From assembly GCA_027559495.1 (NCBI GenBank), contig JAMXSV010000029.1, forward strand, positions 186,001 to 250,000: 64,000 nucleotides of DNA, given 5' to 3'. Made by a program: the position numbers and the translations under genes. The DNA is from Aurifilum marmelostoma (taxonomy: Eukaryota > Ascomycota > Sordariomycetes > Diaporthales > Cryphonectriaceae). Positions 33,719 to 44,087 of this stretch are shown piece by piece. The notes under the pieces were generated by a model, which worked only from the letters and a program-made list of their open reading frames with translations, searched no databases and was not told where the DNA came from. Numbering within the stretch: the first letter of the stretch is position 1; every line of letters begins with the position of its first letter.

Positions 33719-35714
33719 ATGTTCACCCTCGTCCTCGCCCTCCTCGCCGTCGTCCTCAACCTCACCGCCCTCACAAGAGCAGACGAGATCCACCAGGACT
33801 ACACAGCCTACAACGCAGCCGAGTTCGGCATCTTCCCCAACAATGTCTACAAGTCGGTCAACGCCAGGACGCCCCAGCTCCAGGTCAACATCTGGAACCG
33901 GACGGCCATGTCCAAGAAGGGCTCGCACATCTTCCTCCGGCACGACGGGCACAACTCGGGCGTGGCCTCGCCGCCCAGGGACTCGGGCCCCCTCATCCTG
34001 CGCACCGACGACCTCAGCGCCGTCTACATCAACCGCACCTTTGACGCCTGCTTCAACGTGCGCGTCCAGGAGGACCGCGGGTCGGCCTACCTGACCTTCT
34101 ACGGCGGGCCCATGAGCGGCATCGGCCTGGGCGACGGCTACGCCCACGCCTTTGACCAGACCTACCGGGAGACGTACCTGGTCGCGGCGCAGAAGCTGAG
34201 CGTCAAGGCCGACATCCACGAGTTCGAGATGACGGGCCACGGCACCGCGCTGGTCACGGCCTATGAGCTGATCCCCTGGGACCTGAGCGCCTTCCTGGGC
34301 ACCACGGTGGCCGGTGGCAGGGGGTTCATAAAGGACAGCATATTCCAGGAGATTGATCTCGACACCAACGAGGTCCTGTTCCAGTGGCGTGCTTCAGACC
34401 ATATTAATATGGGAGACTCGTACCAGCCTGTGGGAAACGGTCGATCCGGGTGAGCTACACTCTCTTCCCCCCCCCCCCCCCTCCCTCCTCCCTTCCTTTT
34501 GAACACTTAGCTTTTTGCCTCTTTCTCTTTTCTAATACAACAACAACAACAACAACAGCTGGGACTTTTTCCACATCAACAGCATACAAAAGAGCAAGAC
34601 GGGCAACTACCTCATCTCAGCCCGCCACATGCACTCAGTCTACCTGGTCAGCGGCACGACAGGCGAGGTCCTCTGGACCCTGGGCGGCAAGGCCAACGAC
34701 TTCGTCGAGCTCCCCTACCCGGAGGGCAAGACCTTCACCTCGCCCTTCCTGACCATGGCCTGGCAGCACCACGCCGTCTTCTACCCGGGCACCGACGAGA
34801 GGGAGATGACCATCTTCGACAACCACGTCATCGACAGCGACCTCAGCACGACGGGCTACTCGGGCTGCGTCCCGGGGCTCTGCTCCCGCGGCATCCACAT
34901 CCGCCTCGACCCGGACGCCGGGGTCAGGACCGTCCAGCTCCTGCAGGAGTACCTGCACCCGTCGGGCCTCGCCAGCGTGAGCCAGGGCAGCGTGCAGGTC
35001 CTCGACAACGGCAACGTCTTTGTCGGCTGGGGCCGCAACCCCTCCTTCACGGAGCACACCCCGGACGGCACCTGCGTCTTCGACGTGCAGTTCGGGCCCT
35101 GGCGCATCTGGCCCGAGCGCGACCAGGGGCTGGACAACTACCGCGCCTTCCGGCTCGACTGGATGGGCGCGCCGTACTGGGCGCCCGACATCGCCGCGCG
35201 CAGGAACGACGAGCACGGCGACGTCGACGTGTGGGTCAGCTGGAACGGCGCCACCGAGGTGCGGCGCTGGGCCCTGCTGGGGGCCGAGTCGGCCGACGAC
35301 CTCGACGGCGCCGATAAGGTGCTGCAGATTGTCGAGCGCGACGGCTTCGAGACCAACTTCTGGGTTCCTGTCGTGCCGGAACATGTCACGCACCTGCGGG
35401 CCGCGGCGGTGAACGAGGCCGGGGATGTGATTGGGTCGACGGGGATTGTCGATCTGCAGTCTGGGACTGGTCTGGTGGCTTCGTATCCTGTCACGGAGGT
35501 GGAAAAGCCGCCGGAGCCAGAAAAGCCTGCGGAGCCGGAGATGCCAGAGGAAACGGGCCAGGAGGAAGAGGGACAGGTGGAGGAGGAGTTGGAAGATGCA
35601 ACAGGGGCTCTTCCAGTCAGCTATGAGGAGGAGGCCAGCAGCGACTGGTCGATTATCATTCTGAGGCTGGCAGGGTTTGGTCTAGGCATATGGCTCCTCA
35701 AGAGTCTCTTCTGA
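33719..35714 (+). CDS. Arylsulfotransferase (ASST)-like protein, secreted with C-terminal membrane segment
   Basis: Exons 33719-34449 and 34559-35714 (intron phase 2, acceptor after a CAA repeat) give 628 residues. The N-terminal signal peptide is MFTLVLALLAVVLNLTA. The body has the fungal arylsulfotransferase-2 pattern: SYQPVGNGRSGWDFFHINSI across the intron, then TGNYLISARHMHSVY, LWTLGGKANDF, AWQHHAVF, FDNHVIDSD and QGSVQVLDNGNVFVGWG. In bacteria this beta-propeller fold transfers sulfate between phenols, but the fungal members are mostly untested. A Pro/Glu-rich linker (about residues 555-600) precedes a hydrophobic C-terminal segment, suggesting anchoring to a membrane. The extracellular or lumenal location is inference. 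Confidence 0.9.
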
Positions 35715-36189
35715 GTGACGGCGCTTTTTTTTTTTGTTTTACTGGGAAGGCTTGCATTTTTTGGGAAGGTTTTGTTCTGCTTCCCCTGTTATGCGCATTG
35801 ATGATACCAACGGAGTTATTATATCATCACAGGTCCTTTTAGACTTCTGAGGGCCAGATATCATGTCATGTGCATGATCAAACTATTACATATCAGATCA
35901 CAACCTCTCTTCTTGATAAATGGTGGGAAATTCATGGCATGCCTGTGTAGTTGTGGGTTGGCCAGTGCATTGAGTGACATTGTGCTGTCCAAACAATTTT
36001 GATGCGATGAGACTAATCATGATTCTTGAACTATGGTTTCTTTCTATCAATATTATAAGCTATTCAATCAAAACACCAGATTGCAGCTCGAGCAATGATC
36101 TCCTTTGTTAATGGAGGTGCATTACATGAAATTGGTTTGTGCTATAGACATGCTTATCAGGCCTTGAAATTGATAATCTGATAAGACTT
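35715..36189. other. Spacer between the ASST-like gene and tRNA-Thr
   Basis: 3' UTR of the ASST-like gene (T10 run near 35727) and AT-rich flank of the tRNA. No gene is seen. Confidence 0.6.
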
Positions 36190-36270
36190 GCCTCTATGGC
36201 GTAGTGGTAGCGCGTCGCACTTGTACCATGTTCAATGCGAAGGTCTCTCGTTCGATCCGGGATGGAGGCA
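36190..36270 (+). tRNA. tRNA-Thr (anticodon UGU) with 9-nt intron
   Basis: Acceptor stem GCCTCTA pairs with TGGAGGC (one G-T pair), discriminator A at 36270. D arm is GCG/CGC. Anticodon stem TCGCA/TGCGA encloses loop CTTGTA-A with anticodon TGT at 36222-36224. A 9-nt intron, CCATGTTCA (36226-36234), sits after position 37 as in canonical nuclear tRNA introns. T arm is TCTCG-TTCGATC-CGGGA. A CTTTT terminator follows directly. Without the intron the tRNA is 72 nt. Confidence 0.93.
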
Positions 36271-36707
36271 TCCCTTTTGCTTTTTGCACCTTTTCCCTCT
36301 CTTTTGAGCCCTACTCATCGATCATGCAAGATATTCATGGCTTCATTTTTCAAAAGTGCGTTTTGTTTGTGGTGCTGCGTGTAGTTGTGCTTTGGTGGGC
36401 ACTTGGTAGGGCCCACTCGGGAGGTGCATGTATGGAGCCAGGAGATATGATGAAGTAAACCTGGATCAGTTCGGGTCAAATTACATAGGATGATGCATGT
36501 TGGAATTGACCTCATCTTGTCTATGATCTTTCGCTCCGATGCAATTCTACAATGCATGCCTCTCTATCCGCCCGGTCAATGCAAGCCGTCTTCCGGTCTA
36601 AATCCCTGTCTCTCTTCCTTACCTGTTCTCACCTCATTACATACCACTACAAAGTCTGAGATATACTTCACGACAACTGTACAGGTCGCGGCCCCCATCC
36701 ATCCCAT
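36271..36707. other. Spacer between tRNA-Thr and the flavoprotein gene
   Basis: tRNA terminator and 3' flank of the minus-strand flavoprotein gene. I see no other feature. Confidence 0.55.
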
Positions 36708-38425
36708 CTAGCTCTTCCACGTCGGCACCACCTTTTTCAAAAAGTTCATAAACTTGAACAGCCCCACAGCGTACTCAACATTCCCCTCCGGGTCAACCAC
36801 CCTTTCCGGAAACGCGATCCCGGCACCATACAGGCCCGGAATCGACTGGCCCGTCTCCTTGTCCGCAAACGACCCCGTCGTGTGGTCGAACCTAGGCGAC
36901 ACCGTCTTCCCGTCGACGCGCAGCACAGGCAGCGGGTCCGCCTTGTACCCGATGGCCTGGCAGGCAAACGTGCAGTCGCGCAGCTCACGCGCGTACGTCT
37001 CGTCCTCGTCGTCGCGGGTGGTGGCGACCTTGACCAGGTGCTGCGACACGGAGGAGGCGGCGAGGACCTCGGGCTCGAGGTTCTGGCGGGCCCAGGTGGC
37101 GACCTCGCCCTTGAGGCCGGTGTTGTCGCGCAGGATCCAGCCGTCGCGCTCCTCGGCGTAGCGTAGGGGGTGGCGGGTGAACCACTTGATGCGCAGCTGC
37201 GGGTGGGTGGTGGAGGCCAGGTTGGAGAGGTTGCGCAGGACGAGGATGGCGGAGTGGGAGGCGCCGATGACGGCGACCTGGACCGGCTCGAAGCGCGGCA
37301 TCTGTCTGGAGAGGAGGGTGGGCGAGAGAGCCGTGTCCAAAGGTAGAGGGGTGAGGTGGTGGTCGTCGTTGAAGGGCAGGGGGGCGGTGATGGGTGAGGA
37401 GCCGGTGCAGAGGATGAGCCGGCTGGCGTCGACCTGGGTGGCCTGAGAGGACGATTCTGATGGTGAGATGGTGACAGTCCAGGTTGACTACATCCGAGAG
37501 AGTACGTCAGTATGTAAGGTGAGGTTCGATCATCAGGATAGTGAATGAGATTGAGCAGTGAGGAAGTAAACTCACATTTGACCATGAGGCGTCAGTCACC
37601 CTTCCCTGGTGCTTAAATACCTCCTTGCTCTCGTCTAGCCCCTTGGTTAACATCAGGCATAGGTCTGCTGCCTGTGCGATGTGACATGTCTTTTCTGGGT
37701 TCAGGCTGAGGAGATGGCTCATGGCGTTGGGCTCAGGTGTGTCCCTGGCGACCTCCTTGAACGACTCAACCCCTTCTGCATATTTTGTGAAGAACTTAAC
37801 CTTGGTATTTCTGAAGTAAAGAGACGGAAAGAGAGACAAGCCAGTTAGTCAAAGCATCGGCAAAGCACGTTGAGCATGTTTATAAATAAAAATTAAAGAG
37901 AGAGAGAAAGAGAGAGACTCACGAAGGTACTTCGCGATAGTGCTTGTTTAGTCGGCCGCCGTCAAACTCGTGGTCGACCCATAGTATCGGTTTCTTCTGC
38001 AGGTCGAGCAGGTTGCCCACGACGCCGATCCCGCCCGCTCCGGCACCGACGACCAGAGCCTCATACCTGCGGTCGCTGGAGTACATCCTTGTCCAGCCCT
38101 GCGAGCCGTGGAACTGTCGTGGTGGTGTGATGGTACCCATGTTGATCGTGGCGGTGACTGTGGTTCTTTTCCCGTGTATACGTGCCAGTGATGATGATGA
38201 TGATGACAAGGTAGTAGACGACGACGACGAGGACGAGAATGACCTGTTGGAGAGGCTGTTTGAAATATGGTTTATGCTGGCGCCGGTTGCCGTTGTGGTG
38301 GCTGAGCTTGTTGTGTATCCGTACCGGCAACGCGCAGTGTGACTTCGGCGACCTCCAACAGCCCTGACAATAAGGGAGGCCCTTGCGGGCAGGGTCGCCG
38401 TTCTTAAGGGCAGCATGCTGGCCAT
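36708..38425 (-). CDS. FAD/NAD(P)-binding flavoprotein (monooxygenase/oxidoreductase-like)
   Basis: Exons 38425-37923, 37810-37576 and 37487-36708 give 505 residues with consistent phases (REVPSNTKVKFFTKYA and DASWSNSTWTVTI formed across the joins). Residues about 125-140 carry the FAD Rossmann motif VVGAGAGGIGVVGNLL, followed by the conserved EFDGGRLNKHYREVPS. A second Rossmann motif, VIGASHSAILVLRNL, near residue 310 would bind NAD(P)H. The end carries GLYGAGIAFPE, typical of the FAD-closing segment. The N-terminal 110 residues are Arg/Ser/Thr-rich, with a Ser tract, and look like a mitochondrial presequence or a non-conserved extension; a later Met (for example before GTITPPRQ) is a possible start. 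The reaction is unknown; related proteins are annotated as FAD-dependent hydroxylases of the lysine/ornithine type. Confidence 0.85.
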
Positions 38426-40506
38426 ACTTAATATCCAGAAAAGAAGGAATGAGAGGCCGCGACAACCCTGTCTAGGGAGTACGTATACAATCGAGTGTTT
38501 CCCCTCTTCCCCTTCTTTTTTCCCCCTTTGTATGGGTACGTTCTATGGGCCCCACACCCACTCGTGGGCCGGCAAGACACAAGATAGAGTCCTGTCGTAT
38601 GTCCTTGGAGTCGTTTCCTCGCCGGTGTGTGTCTGCCGCGGACCACCCTGAGCCCAGATTAGCTCCTGTCCGCCCTCTTCTTCCTCCGGATCCTCGGCCG
38701 TGATTTGATAGTCGGCACCCGATGGCGATATCTAGGATAGGATATCAGGTCGTGTAGTTGGCGCCGCAACGGCAGTCCCAAAATAGGATGTACGTTAAGC
38801 AAGGGAACAAGCCTTATAGGAAACAGCCGCTGATTTGCAAGAGTGCCTGCAGATGTCGTGATGGGGTAATCGGCAGGTTTCAGGCAGGTCACGTGAAGAT
38901 AAGGTGAGGAGGACAGTTGGGGGTGGGCGCTGGACTACAGGGGGTCTACAGGCGGGGTGCTGCCTGCTAGGTGGTGGCCTGGGCCCTGCTGGAGATGGCG
39001 GTGGCCGGGTTCCCGGTGCCCACTGGTCACCGACAATCTTCCTCGACTCTTTCGTCCTCTCGCAAGACGAGCATTGCCAAAAACCCAACAGCCATGCCAT
39101 CCTGTCAGCATCTCGATTCCAAAAAAACCCCCCCTTACTTTTTGGAGATCGTCAGGGGTTCCCATGCTCACATGGCACACATACGTGCTAAAATAAAACC
39201 CTATTCAAGACATCACACGATGCAGTCCTGCCCAGCTGAGGAGTTCCAGACCAGGGCCCCCCCTTGAGTCTGGGGACCTCAGCTGCTCTCCCTATCCCCC
39301 TCTCACTCACACTCACTCACCTTGGCGGACATTGACAACTGGCAGCTGATGACGGTCGGATCTCGGTCAAAGACAAGGAAGTATCCTATACACTCATTGA
39401 AACACACCACTTCCCCTCTGCCGACACGTCATGATTCGCAAGCACAGCGGTAAGACCACCCTGGGGCACTCTTGTCCTTGGGTGTTGTTGATCAATGCCA
39501 GCGTGGACGCCCATAATCTCAGACCGTGGGTGATATTTACCGTGTTTCGACAATGATCAATCCATTCACCGCTTTCGAAGACTAAGTAAGACCAAGAAGT
39601 ACGGTTCACGCACGGGCAGGTGGCAGGCCTGTTTTCTACCCCTCGAGCATTTGCGTCGTGGAGAGCCCGCCAGCTGGCGGTGTATCAATATGCAAAAGGG
39701 ACACTACAGTGTCTACTGTGCTCCTGTACTCGAATTGTGTCGTTGGCGACCGAGCTTCCCACCAGGCATCTGTGCTGTTGGTACCGATCGTCAACAACAG
39801 CATCTCCTGCCTCGATTCGTCCGTACAACCTCTATGGCCTGTTGGGCTGTTCATCATGACTCCGTTTCTTTTCAGTCATCGTGCATTGCACGGGACGAGA
39901 GCTTGGATTATAAGTTCCTCAGGCTATTCTGCCGGCAAGCTCGAGGCCGTATTGGAAGCTGCTCGGCTCGCCGTGCCCGGAGGTATCATGTCAACAAATG
40001 CCACAGAGTTGACCTCAGGGACCGCCTCCTTGCCGCCGACTTTTACCCACTTGAGGTTCCGCACATCAAGGTCCTCTTGAAACGGCAGACGGCTTGCTTC
40101 GACCGCGCCTATATAAGCAGCGACTCTGTGATTGATTATATAAGTAGGGTTCCCACGATTAGCGGCTGATCGCAGCCAGAATACGCACTCGTCTACTCAG
40201 CTTGTTACTGATGAATGTAGAATTAATCTAGGTTCGGTAAGTAATGATTGATCTCCACCTTTGTCCCGCCCTGTGGTAGTGGAGCAGGGGAGAACCAACA
40301 GGTTGGGGGCGTAAGACGTATAAACTTCTGTCTTACTTCAACAACCACAATCGTCTTCTATAATCGACACAGCATTGAGCTGACTAGGAGTTGCTCTTGA
40401 TTAAAACCCGCGTTTTGGGAAACTGATTCTTTTAAGCTTTCATTTATTTTCGTAATCGAGACGACTCTCCTTCTCGGTCAGGGACAAAGGGTATCTATCT
40501 ATCTTT
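38426..40506. other. Intergenic spacer
   Basis: Two-kb region between the flavoprotein start (minus) and the 3' end of the dehydrogenase gene (minus). Overlapping frames of 75-170 codons at 39620-40170 show no domain I can support and no intron signals linking them. Nothing is called. Confidence 0.55.
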
Positions 40507-41661
40507 TTAAGCATCCGCAATCTTCAAAACAGCCTTGCCAAAGTTGTTGCCCTGCAGCATGCCCACGAAGCCCTCGGCGGCATTGTCAATACCCTCCGTG
40601 TAGTGGACCTTGGCCTTGAAGCTGCCGTCGTGCAGCCACTCCTGCAGCTTGGTCTGGTGCTCCTGGTAATAGTCAGGACCGAATCCGCTGTCACCGACGA
40701 TGAAGCCCTGGAAGAGGAGCCTCTTGGTGACGATGTTGTTGAGGTTCCTGATACCGTAGCTCTCTGAACGGCTCTTGACGTTGTATTGTGAGATCTAATA
40801 AATAAGGGTTAGTCCTAGCCTCTCCCACCAAAGAAAACAGCCTGCGAAAAGCTTCAAAAAGCAAGTGTGGGGGTTAGGACAACAACTCACCATCCCACAG
40901 GCGACGATACGCCCGTTTTGTTTCATAGCATCCAGAGCATCCTCCAGAATCTCACCGCCGACATTCTCGTAGTAGATATCGATGCCCTCGGGCGCAAGCC
41001 TCTTGAGCGCATCAGCGGTCGACTCCTTCTTGTAGTTGGTGGCAGCATCAAACCCGAGCTCCTTCACGACGAACTCGGCCTTCTCGTCCGAGCCGACGCT
41101 GCCGATGACCCGCAGGCCCTCGTGCTTGGCGATCTGGCCGACGAGCGAGCCCACGGCGCCCGCGGCGCTGCTGACAAAGATGGTCTCGCCCTTCTTGGGC
41201 TGGCCGATCTTGTACAGCGACGACCAGGCCGTCAGGCCCGGCATGCCCAGGGCGCCGACGAACAGGCTCGGCTCGAGCCCGTAGGGGTTGTGCAGCTTGC
41301 GCACCCTGCCCGAGGCGATGAGCTCCCTGGACAGCGCGGCGTACTCGGCGATGGGCGCAAAGGCCACCACCAGGTCGCCCTCCTTGATGTCGGCGTGGTC
41401 CGACCTGGCCACCTTGGCCACGCAGTTGTTGCTGAGGGGCTCGCCGGCGTTGAAGGCTGGCGAGTAGGACTTGATGCTAGGGTCGCGCATGCGGCCGCGC
41501 ATGTAGGGGTCGTAGGAGGCGACGAGGTTCTTGACGACCAGGCCGCCCTCGGGCACGGCGTTGAGGTCGATGGGGCGGTCCTCGACCAGGATGTCCTGCC
41601 CGGGCACGGGGAGGCCCTGGGGGATCTTCTGGAAGACAAAAGTCTTGTTTGGGGTCGACAT
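40507..41661 (-). CDS. Zinc-independent medium-chain dehydrogenase/reductase (PTGR/curcumin-reductase-like)
   Basis: Exons 41661-40891 and 40794-40507 give 352 residues. Seen: ASYDPYMRGRM near residue 50, typical of the leukotriene B4 dehydrogenase/prostaglandin reductase branch of MDR enzymes; the nucleotide-binding motif SSAAGAVGSLVGQIAK near residue 165; YENVGGEILEDAL; and a C-terminal GIDNAAEGFVGML. The structural-zinc Cys cluster of classical alcohol dehydrogenases is absent. Such enzymes use NADPH to reduce alpha,beta-unsaturated aldehydes and ketones in the cytosol, a detoxification or redox role. It is transcribed in the same direction as the flavoprotein gene, 2 kb away, without evidence of co-regulation. 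Confidence 0.94.
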
Positions 41662-42978
41662 TGTGTGTTTGATGGCGAGTTTAATGTTTTGGAGGTGAGA
41701 AAAAGAGGGGAGGAGGTCGGTGTAGGAGTTGATAGGACTTAGTTGAGCACTGGAAGTAGTAGGTCCAAGAGGGCAAGATGTAGCATCACAGGTCGTGAGC
41801 TTTTAAACAATATATCCCAGCGAGTCATGGAATGACGAAACGAGAGAGGAGATAAGCTAGAAATCTTCCTCATATAAACATACGGGGGCGGAACATTCCA
41901 CAGTCACTACAATAATGCGACGGAGGTTCCGCAGAGGTGACGTGATAAGATGAATAATTCAGACTCCTTCTCCACTGTCTAGTGAACATCCCTATGATGG
42001 CAGTCTTCTAGGGTGTTTCTTTCCTCCATGGCTTGCATGGGTTACTCCCGAGTGCGAACCTGAAAAGAGTCTAGGGGGTATGCCATTTCAAGGCGGAGGC
42101 GGCTCCTTGGGCTTTTTTTTTCTTCTTTTTCTCTCTGGCCCGAGGCTGTCCATAGGGCCAGGCTTGGTAATACAGATACTGACGTGCCGAGGCACAAATC
42201 TGTTGTGGCGATGGGGTTTGTCTGCCAATCGAACGCTTGGTGGACCTGGTGGTCTTAGCCTTGGGCCTACCTGTCGGCCCTGCAAACGGAAATCGGGTTT
42301 TGGTTCTGCCAACGGAGGTTTTTGCACTGCCATCCCTGCACATGTATGTAGTATGCATACATTCTACTCGATGTCAGTACAGATCTTCAAGTGTGGCGAT
42401 CGTATCCTCGACACCAAGGAAATATTTTCAAGATGCAAAAGAATAGTAATAAGTATCCGCAGCGCTATCTCGTAGCTTGCAGCAATTAATAGGCCCGCCC
42501 CCTCAACAATATTGCAGCAGTGCCTCGGCATCTTCAATCCAACCGTCTCAAAATTTACTGGGACTCGGGAATGCCCACTATAAAATACAAATTCGAAAGG
42601 CCCGAGAAAGATTTTATGTGAACAAGTGGTTCATACTGTGATCGTCGTCGAAAAATAAAGGGTCCGATCTTTGCCATATAAGGGTCAACAATCTTTTCAT
42701 CTAATTAGTAATTACATTGTGGGTGAGTTCAAGTATTCCGAGCACATTATTGTCTGTTAATGGACAATAATCAACAGGAAATCACCAGGGTGTCTTGATT
42801 CAGGAATTCGTGTCTGAGCTGAAAGAAATAAATTGGGATGCTGAATTAACTGTGAAAGCTACAATGCTACGCGCTTAGCCAATCCTTGAGGCGTTCCTGT
42901 CCTTGTTGCGAAACCCCGCGGACGATGCACTGCGTATCTGTCTCCTTATTGCCTCGGACGCAATGACAAGTCGTGAAA
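41662..42978. other. Intergenic spacer
   Basis: Promoter of the MDR gene and 3' flank of the next minus-strand gene. I find no conserved frame or RNA gene. Sequence after about 42480 becomes more AT-rich. Confidence 0.55.
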
Positions 42979-44087
42979 TCATCGACGAAGATAACTCGAT
43001 GTACGTGACCTCGGAAGCCGCGGCCGCTGTGAATAAACAGACGAACCGCCAAATACAGCACTCTCGTACCCCGGTGGTGGCTCTATGATACTCTCGTACC
43101 TCGGCGGCAGGCCGTTGTCCTGGTATTGGGGCGGAGGCGTCCTCGTCCACACGGCGGTCAAACTTTGCAATTCTATACCCTCATCCGCTTGGGGCCCTAA
43201 ATGCACAATATTTGTCCTCAACATCTCCCGCCGAGTTTCACTCCTCGACCGCGGCCACAGGCTTCGAAGCCGATTCGTCCTCGTGTCGTAACGGCCGCGA
43301 TCGAGACGAAATCCCGGGACCCGGCCATGGTCATTGTGGGTGATTATGATTGTATTTCCTGTTCCGCCCCGATGCTGTCTCCAGAGCCATCCGCTCATGG
43401 TGCGGTTCTTTTTTCGACACAATACCAGCAGGAAGACGAGTCCGCAGAAGAGTATAGCCATCAGAGTGGTCTCAATAATGATCATGCTCACAGAGCCGTT
43501 TGCATGCGGTTTGAGGTGGAAAATTGGTGAGATGGCAAGCAGTGAACCAGAGGAATTCTCCATGAACACCTGGTACACGTAGCTGGTGTCAAGGAGTGTG
43601 TCATTCGCCGCAAGCTGGTAGACCCCCGGGAAAGGGTACAACCACTCCGCGATTTCTTTCGTAGAGAGATCAGCGGTATCTACACCATGTATAACATTAG
43701 CACATGACTAAATCTCCCCAAGAGTTGATCTTCAAAACAAATTTAAGGCAGTAGACAGGGCAAGACTGGGAAGAGGCTCGTACAGTTGCTGATGAGAAAG
43801 GTCTGGGACATCTGAGGATCCGCCAGATGGTTGACGCCATCGCTACCTGTGAGAAAAGTTTTGAAGGCGTAGTTTGAGTTCTCCAAGGAGTCACAGGTAA
43901 CATTGGCTACAAGTTTTATGGTGAGGTGAGGGGTTACCATGGTAGTGTAATTCAGGGCATCTGGAACAGCCACTGACCAATTCACGCAATTCTCATTATT
44001 ACGAAGAAGGTACGCAGATGTCGCTCCAAGGATGCTGGTGCCCAACAGTAGTTGTGCTGATCCTGTGGTGAGGTAGAAATGCTTCAT
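42979..44087 (-). CDS. Single-pass type I membrane protein, function unknown
   Basis: Exons 44087-43784 and 43679-42979 (intron phase 1, joined as ISNYTADLSTKEIAEW) give 334 residues. The start at 44087 was chosen because it begins a signal peptide (MKHFYLTTGSAQLLLGT); an in-frame Met at 44135 would put a charged stretch before it. The extracellular part (about 175 residues) has several N-glycosylation sequons (NYT, NVT, NDT, NSS, NGS) and two or three Cys. One membrane segment follows, of the form IIIETTLMAILFCGLVF LLVL, ending in a basic RKKNR stop-transfer. The cytoplasmic tail is Arg-rich with PPPQY, PPRYE and PPGYE motifs (PPxY-like), which could bind WW-domain ubiquitin ligases of the Rsp5 type. 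I do not recognise the family. Confidence 0.75.

Noticed and set aside
39620..40170. Overlapping plus frames, one with a faint short-chain-dehydrogenase-like start (RAWIISSSGYSAGKLE)
   Set aside because: Only about 20 residues resemble the family, the glycine motif is not intact, and no continuation exists; probably chance.
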